From Marasmius tenuissimus (taxonomy: Eukaryota > Basidiomycota > Agaricomycetes > Agaricales > Marasmiaceae): a stretch of DNA of 64,000 nt. The DNA is taken from positions 1,364,001 to 1,428,000 of the forward strand of contig JAQOTA010000046.1 in assembly GCA_029532415.1 (NCBI GenBank). The letters run 5' to 3'. Positions 56,944 through 64,000 of this stretch are shown in pieces. Below the pieces are notes generated by a model. The model ran no database searches and was not told the DNA's origin. It saw nothing but the letters and a program-made list of their open reading frames with translations. Position 1 is the stretch's first letter. Each line of letters starts with the position of its first letter. The translations under genes and the position numbers were made by a program.

Positions 56944-58699
56944 ATTTTTTGAGTCACTGCCGGGACTAAATAACCATGGAACAGGATGGGCACAGTCAAG
57001 GCAAGCCTACTGCGTGATGAGGACGTTATAACCATCTAGCAAAGTTCATCAGATGCCTTCGCAATGCGGGAAGTTCGACATCATCGGAGGAACAGCATGG
57101 TGGCGATATCAACAGCTCTGAGCAGATGAACAACGCGCGCCGTATTTGATGTCCAAATGCCTGGTCAAGTCTCAGTAAGTGTTACTGGGACGGATTCCAC
57201 AACATTCCAGATCCCAGAGCTCAAATCCTAAGTCAGGCATCTGAGGGAGACTCAAATGACGTCCTGTCAGTGCATTGAAACAGGGACAAGAAAAACGATG
57301 ATAATGATGGTTCGATGTTTCAGATGATAAACGGAATGAAGCGTTCCCGATTTGACCAAAAGGAACCATCCAATCGTGTGTATCCTTACTCAGGTAGCTT
57401 CATGTCCCGAATAACCTGATATCAGAAATCTTTGGTGACGGATAATCAGAATGATCCCTGTTATTCGTGACAGTAGCACAGACAGCCCACGTCAGCTCTG
57501 GCGTGTCGGGCGGTCTCGAGCAAAGGGAGTTTATATTAATGGTGAGTTACACAAGTTGCCTCTCCGAGACGGTGACATCCCCAATCCCAGGAAACGCAAG
57601 AACATGAGAATCGAGACCCGAGGGTGATACTATCAGGGCTCCGGCTTCGGACGATAGCCCTTACCAGTCGAAGGAGCACGGTGCGGGTTGAAGAGGTGAC
57701 AGAGTGATCGAAAGCGGGGAAAACATATGTAGGTGTATCATGTTGTAACATTTGAGTCTCCCGAGCTCAATAATAAAAGGTGTTAGCTATTGTGATGTTT
57801 GATGTTCGGGGCCTTCCCACTGATCGCTGTCGGCTTTTGCCCACGTTGTGTAGCCATCCGCGCATTGTGCGATGACAGGATACCAGAATGAACCTGGTAA
57901 CGATTCGTGCGAAGCTGTGTATCCCCAACCTAAACAGGCAGGAAGGCGATTCGTAGAATGATAGATGTTCTAGTAGTAGTCTGTAAATCTCGTGTTTTAC
58001 GAGCTCAAAAAAAGGGAAACATTGACATAACAAACATACTTTTCGAAGTTTCTCAAGTTAAGCTAACATTCGGAAAGCCTGTCGACACCCAATCGAACGA
58101 AGGCACCAAGATTTGCATACCTAGGTCAGGCATGCTTGGATCTCGCAGCGCCATGTCCACCACCTGTCAAATCGATTGATAAACGGCGTTGGGGAGACAC
58201 CGCACTTGAAACTTACTCTGGCTGAGTCGTAACACATGATAAGTGAACAATACCACTACATATACGCATATCACTTGCGATCGTCAGCGTATATCGTCAG
58301 TCTGGTTACACGAGACTAACAATACCACGATGTTCGAGGCGATAGTTACTCCGTGAGCAAGCCCTGTGACCAAGCTGAGATAAAAAGTGTGCTGAGAGAA
58401 TCATACCATGTGAACAGTCCGCAGCGTCTGATTATAATGCGAAAGGTAGCTCTTTAGTGTTAAATTGCGAGTATAGAGGTCGTACACGAACCCTGCGTAA
58501 ACAATTCAGATCTAAGACCTTCCCCTGTGATTGGAGATTTGGGTAGTATCCTGGTCACAACATGACCGCACTTGAGCTACTATGGAGGTATTTCCGTCGA
58601 TCCTGAATAGAGAAGCGTCGCTGTGAGAGCTCAGTACTCAGTGCTCAGTAGCAGCTCAGATGATAAGGTGGTGGAAAGAGACAGGTTACGAAACACGAT
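56944..58699. other. Spacer between GH76 copy 2 and copy H
   Basis: Includes a diverged copy of the array spacer: 57610-57665 resembles 43850-43900 and 51570-51600. A short TCTGATTATAATGCGAAAGGTAG-type stretch near 58430 resembles 52030. No gene is supported. Confidence 0.4.
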
Positions 58700-58724
58700 G
58701 CGACCTCAAGTCAGGCAATGTGAC
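58700..58724 (+). promoter_or_regulatory. GTGAC-type pair (20 bp apart) upstream of copy H
   Basis: GCGAC at 58700 and GTGAC at 58720 are two helical turns apart, and both are followed by CTC. The cluster ends 427 bp before the copy H ATG, the same place as in D and G. The intermediate repeat seen in other copies has decayed. Confidence 0.45.
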
Positions 58725-59150
58725 CTCTCAAATTCCCACGCACTTCTCGTCCTACTCAAATGCAACTCAAATACGACCTCAAATTCTATAATAACACCAT
58801 ACTGCTCCGGGGACGAAGTCGCCGCCATTTACAAATCCATTATCTGGTTTCTCGTCCGAGACAATATCGCGACCTGCGGTCATGATGTCCGATACCTGTC
58901 ACTAGCGCCGTCGGAGCCATCGAGAGGCTCGAGGTTCTAGTTCATGCCCATGTTTGCACCGACCTTTCATATTGTTCCTTCAATTATTTTTGATGATCAC
59001 TAGCACTGGCTGAAGCGTATACTACGCTGACACGAGCTCCGTAGCCCGGGCTTGTCGGTTACTGATATACTTATGGTTCCTCGGGAGTTGGGATGTTTCT
59101 CTACCCCTTCGCCTTTCATTGTTACCGTGTTCAACTCGAGCTCGACAAGG

Positions 59151-60812
59151 ATGATCCTTTCTGAAGCACTGTATGTTTACTCCACATCTGCTTTCAAGCT
59201 CGGGACGATGATTCTCACCTTCAAATGTGGATGCAGAGCGGCAATCTTACTAACTTCGTCGCTTCTCCTTCCAGGAGCGAGATGTTTCGGGTTCTCTGAC
59301 ATCAGGCCCGATGCACCACCAGCTGATACAACGCCAAGGTTGGGACTGAACGCTCTCGTTTCGTGGACAAGGGATATATCTAGAGACCCAGATACGTTCG
59401 AGTTCGTATGGATGAGGATTGGCTCGGGAGACCTCGGACAGAGAACGGGTGTCTCTGTGAATGTGACTGCTCAGCCCACATTAGCTCAGGGATCGTTCAA
59501 CCGCGTTCCTTATCCCGCAGAAGGGTGAGTTTTTGCTGCTGTGGCTGAATTGAAAATTATCTAGCTTTACTTCGAAACACAGGCAGTATCGATTGGCCAT
59601 CTTCGGCGTACCCGTAAATCTGTGAGTACTGGATTTACAATACTCATCGACCTTACGGACTCTAAGTAAGATACAGAGCCAGTGATTCTCTACTTGCCAG
59701 CTCCCAAAAGATTGAAGTGGAACCGGCGGTTGGCAGCGCTGTGACCTCAATCGAGCTCCCTGTTACAACTACGACCGCCACCACGAGTGGCCTGCCAGGG
59801 CCAATGTTGTAAGCAGGCCTTTTGAGATGTAATGCTTCTTGCTTCTGAGTTGTGTAGAACTCTGAGCTTAACCCTCGGTAATACGACAAACAGCAGGCCG
59901 GAAACGACATCGTAAGCATCTCTCTCGGAATGTGTTTCTAGTATCTAACCCCATGTTGAACGAACAGTATGTCGAGACCGAGCGTTCCTCCTACTCCATC
60001 CGAGTCCAATATTACAAACGCGGACAATTCAAATCCAACGCGCTCATCCGACACACAAACCTCTATTTCTGATAGGTGTGGGGGTCCCATCTTTGACATT
60101 GGATAATTCGACTAAAGATCTGCACATCAACCTTCTCGCTTCCGCCGATTTGACAAGCAGGAATCCCCCAGATTCCTCGCTTCCGATATCCACACCCGGA
60201 AAGTGAGGATATTCTGCTTTTATCGTCGCAAATTTCTTGAAAAGCTGACTCATGCTTGTTTTTCATCGACACAGTCGACCTTCCGATATCTCACCAGCTC
60301 ACCGTCCCACCTCGTTGGCCGTGGTCCCAGTGATTGCCGGCACCATCGGTGGTGTCCTGATAGTCATCGTGGTCACCTTCGCTGTCCGATGTTACTTGCG
60401 GGAACGATGTCCTGGAATGCAAGCCTTGGATATCAACACATTCCCGACGCATGTGTCAGGAAACGGAGCTATTCCACCAGACACAAATGACACAGATATA
60501 CAGCAGGGATCTGAGCAACCCCACATCAACCAAGTCGATATCGGAGTCCGTCACTCTGGTCGAGCTGATACCAAGTTAGAGCCACCGCCTTCGGTCAATC
60601 TGGAGCACGCAGAGGATGCCTGTCCCGCCACCATCGCTTCAGCTGCCCGAAATAGCCTGGAAGGACCAAACGTCGTCCCAGCAACGCCTTTTAGACCGGA
60701 AATGGGAGCGTTCACGACAGACGAGTTGGTTGTGGAGTTGAAACAAAGAATGCGGGAGGAAGGAAGGTGGGATCGCGATGAATCGTTACCAGGGTATACT
60801 GAGAGCGATTAG
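59151..60812 (+). CDS. Receptor-like single-pass membrane protein, copy H (long stalk)
   Basis: Eight exons keep phase: 59151-59170, 59237-59524, 59583-59621, 59677-59808, 59858-59911, 59968-60075, 60161-60202, 60275-60812, for 406 residues. The signal peptide ends around LTSSLLLPGARC. Ectodomain with DPDTFEFVWM and GQYRLAIFGVP; Ser/Thr/Pro stalk with the same extra exons as copy F; membrane segment LAVVPVIAGTIGGVLIVIVV; a weaker stop-transfer (CYLRERC, where D and G have CYLRKRR); tail GAFTTDELVVELKQRMREEG and DESLPGYTESD. The acceptor of exon 7 could be 3 bases earlier without changing frame. Divergent from GH76 copy 2. Confidence 0.8.
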
Positions 60813-63800
60813 GGGACATCTCACTCGTAGGATAGACTTTTTGAGCCTCGGCTGCGTAGTATGCGACTTACACACACGAGTAAACGGAATCTTGTGTAGA
60901 CATGCGATCAACCCAGAGCTTTGGATTGGCAGTCGACGGAGAGCGTGAAGACCGCTGTTGGGTTATCCGGATCATCAAAGTGTCTGCCCCCCAAACTCGT
61001 CTCGTAGATGTACTGATCGTATGAGTCAGAGTTGCTACTGGGCTGAATTCTGAAACGATTATCCTTCTAATTCGTGGTAAGTTGATATTCTGTGAGACTG
61101 CGTTGGGTCGGGTAGGATTTGGATGATGGACGTCCCACTAGTTGAGAAACAAAATTAGTGAATCAAAGATGGGTGTGAAATGCGTACTTCCCTGCGTTCC
61201 TGATGTTCTATTTTTGTGCTTTGTAGGACGTTGTGGGATATGGGCATGAGAGCTCGATGACTACACTATTCGATCGTGAGTGCTATCTTTCAGTGATTGG
61301 AAGGTGGCGCGGCACTCATTATGATCTATTGTTAAGTTCTGAAGATCCGAAGGCTGGGTTGAACCTGTTCACCAGCGATGATAATACCATCAGCAAAATA
61401 CCCGAACAGTTACAAGGCCATTTGGTACCCCAATATCCGTTAGGTAGGACGAAACCCGCTGTACCTGGTTGCGAACAGGAACGGACTATATAACAGTATT
61501 AAAACTTTTCCAAAATCCAAAAAAAGAGCGAGAATCCGTGAGCACAATACCAGTAAAAAATAACGGATTCGAGTACCTTTCAACGGATTTCACAGGTGAT
61601 ACACGAGAGCGCATGTTGTTACAAGTTGCGCAGGGTGTACCGGGTTTTGGGGGGTTTTGACCAGTTATAGGGGGGAGTACTGGATAGCGGAGGTGGTGGC
61701 GAGTCGCAGAGAGTATGACATATACTAGTAAATGGTAGAAGGTCTAACAGGTAGCAGTGAAGGTAGCAAGTTGTAGGGGGCGTCATGAATAGTACATGTT
61801 TCCTTGGATTGGCATGATCAAGGATATATATGTAGCACAGCCAGTTGCGGATCTCTCGAGAGTTTTCACACTTGGTATTAGGGAGTACAACACAGAATCA
61901 ATGTTAGATATAGATAATAAATGTACACGATTATGAAAACAACAGGCTAGGATTCAAGGTGGGCATAGATTACGGTAGACAAATGATTACTTGATTCCAG
62001 CACAGCGATGATGAGAGGGTCCTGGATACGAAATTAGCATCTGCAACATTGGTATAAAGCTGCATAAGGAACGTACCAGACCATAGCACAGCCCAAGAAC
62101 ACAGTAAACAAGAGATCTGTAATTCAATGTGAGCAGCGAGCTTAGACTGATGATGGGAGTTGAGACGACATACCCATTCCTTGCTATCATCTCTGTTCAT
62201 TAACTGAAACTTGGATGAGTTTGCGGGCTACTATAACGAAGAAAGGGTACGCATACGTTATACGGCGCATATATGCGCCTGAATAGTCAGCGATGAGTGC
62301 AGCATTGAGTGATAGCCAGTGACGGCGGACTAGCGAGCATAGGCGACGATACTATAGGTGAAATATGAGAACCGACATTCAGCAACTGTATGAATGAAGG
62401 CAATAGCGTGGACCTACCTCTGTGAACATCCCACTGCGATGTGCCCTCTTATTGTGACGTGGTCGATAGCATTATTATGTGGACAACGGATAGATTAGGG
62501 TTGAATCAATACATGATTAGCGGGGAGGTAGAAGGGTCAACGTCGCGCGGTGGGGAGAAGCCAGAAGGTGTGAGTTGGTGGTGATGGAAGGGGGAAGAGA
62601 AGGAATAGCCGGAATGGTGAATCGTGTTGGGGTTATATACGTGCGAGGTGGTCCGTGCGGGGATTATGGAATCAGTCGAGGATTGGTCAAGGGGTCGGTT
62701 TTCAGGAATGATGACGTTCTGGACGACACATCGACGTCGTCACCGATATCCTAGGTCCAAGCTACGTTGCGAGTTCTTAGTTCTTGCCCTTCGTTGAACA
62801 AAGGCATTTTCACGCACCTTTACTGCAATTCCATCTAATTTCTGTTCAATCTTTGGGGCTCTGAAGCTTCGCCTGGTTGTACTTGAGATTTATAGTCCCG
62901 TAAGTAATGAGAGTTGAGAGCCGTGCCATGAGAGCTGACCTTTCTTGGGGCTATCGACGTAGGATCATGGTGGTCGAGAGCAAGAGGGACATAGGATTCA
63001 CGTGCAGCCGCGTGAGCTTTTGCGGTTTAGACTCCGACAAGAATTCGGCGCAAGCGCTCATGCAAAGCGCCTGCTATTAGGGCTAGGGTTAGCCAAACCA
63101 TTGTTGTGAGTCTCGATGTTATTTCTACGTTCAATGTTCAGCGCCAGCGGCCACAGTGAAGGTTAATTGGCCTTGGTATACTATAGATTCTGAACTCACC
63201 GTATTGATACGTAGTCAAACCAGCTGACAACACGTGACAACCGTTCAGAACTCGCTGAAACCCCTTCAAAATCCCCAAAACCAGTAGCATACCCTTTCAC
63301 GTATTGTAAGGGATTCCGTGAGTTATCCCTCCCAAAATAGGTTTTGTGAATTTTAACAAGTTTCGGAAGGGTTTCAACTCATTTCTAACCATGTTAGAAT
63401 AGTCTCCCAACACAGTTATGATGCGGTAACAAACCTGCAAACTTGTCAGTACACATTTCGTGACTCCCAACCAGGTGTAACACTGTCAATATCAACTGTT
63501 ACTGTATTGCTCAATTCTATTCACTGGAATTTGTTGTATATGGATTCTAACTGAACAGGTATTTTGCTGATGACTGATACTTAGTATATCATAGTATGTA
63601 CAGCTCCCGCAAGAAGCTATATGGGCGCCGGGTGGTCCCTTCTTCACTCAGTCGAGTTTTAGTCGCTGCTGGGCAAGCCACGACCAAGTCACAACAACCG
63701 TATGGTTCACCTAAAAGGACTTACTTATGTTCAACTCTAGCCTCTTTTACTCTTAGCTCCGACATCAGGGCTTCTTACCGTTTCAATAGGGTAATCACCT

Positions 63801-64000
63801 TATCGTCTGCCTTGAAGCCCGGGGTTTTATTGCATCCGGTGTTCAACCTACACTTTCGAAACCCAGATCACGATGAGATGTGCTCACACTGCCCAGAGAA
63901 ACATCTTCAGCTGGGTGGCCTCATCAGGGGGATCCCTCCCATGAGACTGAATCCCGTCAGATAGATTCTGATGCCAAATCAATGCCCCCGACAAACGACC
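60813..64000. other. Right-hand region without a supported gene
   Basis: Short frames on both strands. A minus locus near 62200-61970 (MNRDDSKEW followed by a possible GTATGT intron) looks like the beginning of a tiny gene, but I cannot complete it. A plus frame at 63596-63964 has no family match. No transposon ends or RNA genes recognised. Confidence 0.35.

Noticed and set aside
61970..62200. Tiny minus-strand membrane protein gene (starts MNRDDSKEW)
   Set aside because: A plausible first exon and intron can be drawn, but the following hydrophobic exon cannot be completed in one frame.
63596..64000. Possible eighth copy of the array tail entering at the right edge
   Set aside because: A 14-base word (ATTCTGATGCCAAA) matches the tail of copy A, but flanking bases and frames do not align with any copy.

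Overview
The window is nuclear DNA from a filamentous basidiomycete, most likely an Agaricomycete. Genes are cut by many short introns (about 45-80 bp) with GTAAGT/GTGAGT donors and occasional CTAAC branch points. Some exons are only 9-12 nt. The recognisable families are fungal: GATA factor, ALDH, D-amino-acid oxidase, F-box and GH76 with a membrane tail. I see no tRNA, rRNA, CRISPR array or bacterial-type operon.

Left half (1-26 kb) is ordinary, gene-sparse chromosome. It starts with the 3' part of an unrecognised gene at the left edge. Then come a GATA zinc-finger factor (minus, 6.1-7.3 kb), a long stretch without a convincing gene (7.3-13.1 kb), and a class-3-like aldehyde dehydrogenase with two single-base frameshifts (13.1-15.2 kb). 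After that lie a D-amino-acid oxidase (16.4-17.7 kb), a 78-residue hydrophilic protein (18.1-18.4 kb), a short-chain dehydrogenase (minus, 18.6-19.8 kb), a nucleotidyltransferase-like protein (minus, 21.2-22.1 kb), an F-box protein (23.2-24.7 kb) and a small zinc-finger protein (minus, 25.2-26.1 kb).

Right half (26-61 kb) is a decayed and expanded segmental array. Its plus-strand member is a receptor-like single-pass membrane protein: signal peptide, beta-rich ectodomain with the signature D-[PS]-x-T-F-E-F-V-W, Ser/Thr-rich stalk, transmembrane helix, basic stop-transfer, and a cytoplasmic tail ending in a conserved TT[DE]EL...LNQRL..EGRW module. I could rebuild four copies with open frames (366-417 residues, 6 or 8 exons) and recognise three wrecked copies. 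Divergent minus-strand partners are C-x2-C-x(18-19)-H-x3-C zinc-finger genes (one intact, others broken) or GH76 glycosidase genes. The two GH76 genes carry the same membrane-plus-tail module. One is intact (576 residues, 11 exons). The other has an in-frame stop and is split by a 2.39 kb terminal-inverted-repeat element rich in the palindrome GGGTATACCC. A 182 bp CACTA-like MITE sits in another broken copy.

Five of the seven membrane-protein copies have GTGAC-type repeats spaced by about 10 or 20 bp, 385-440 bp before the ATG. This suggests one regulator, bound along one DNA face, controls the array. The array, its shared tail and the phased promoter sites are the most interesting content. 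A surface-sensing, cell-wall or recognition role is inference only. The last 3 kb holds nothing I can name.
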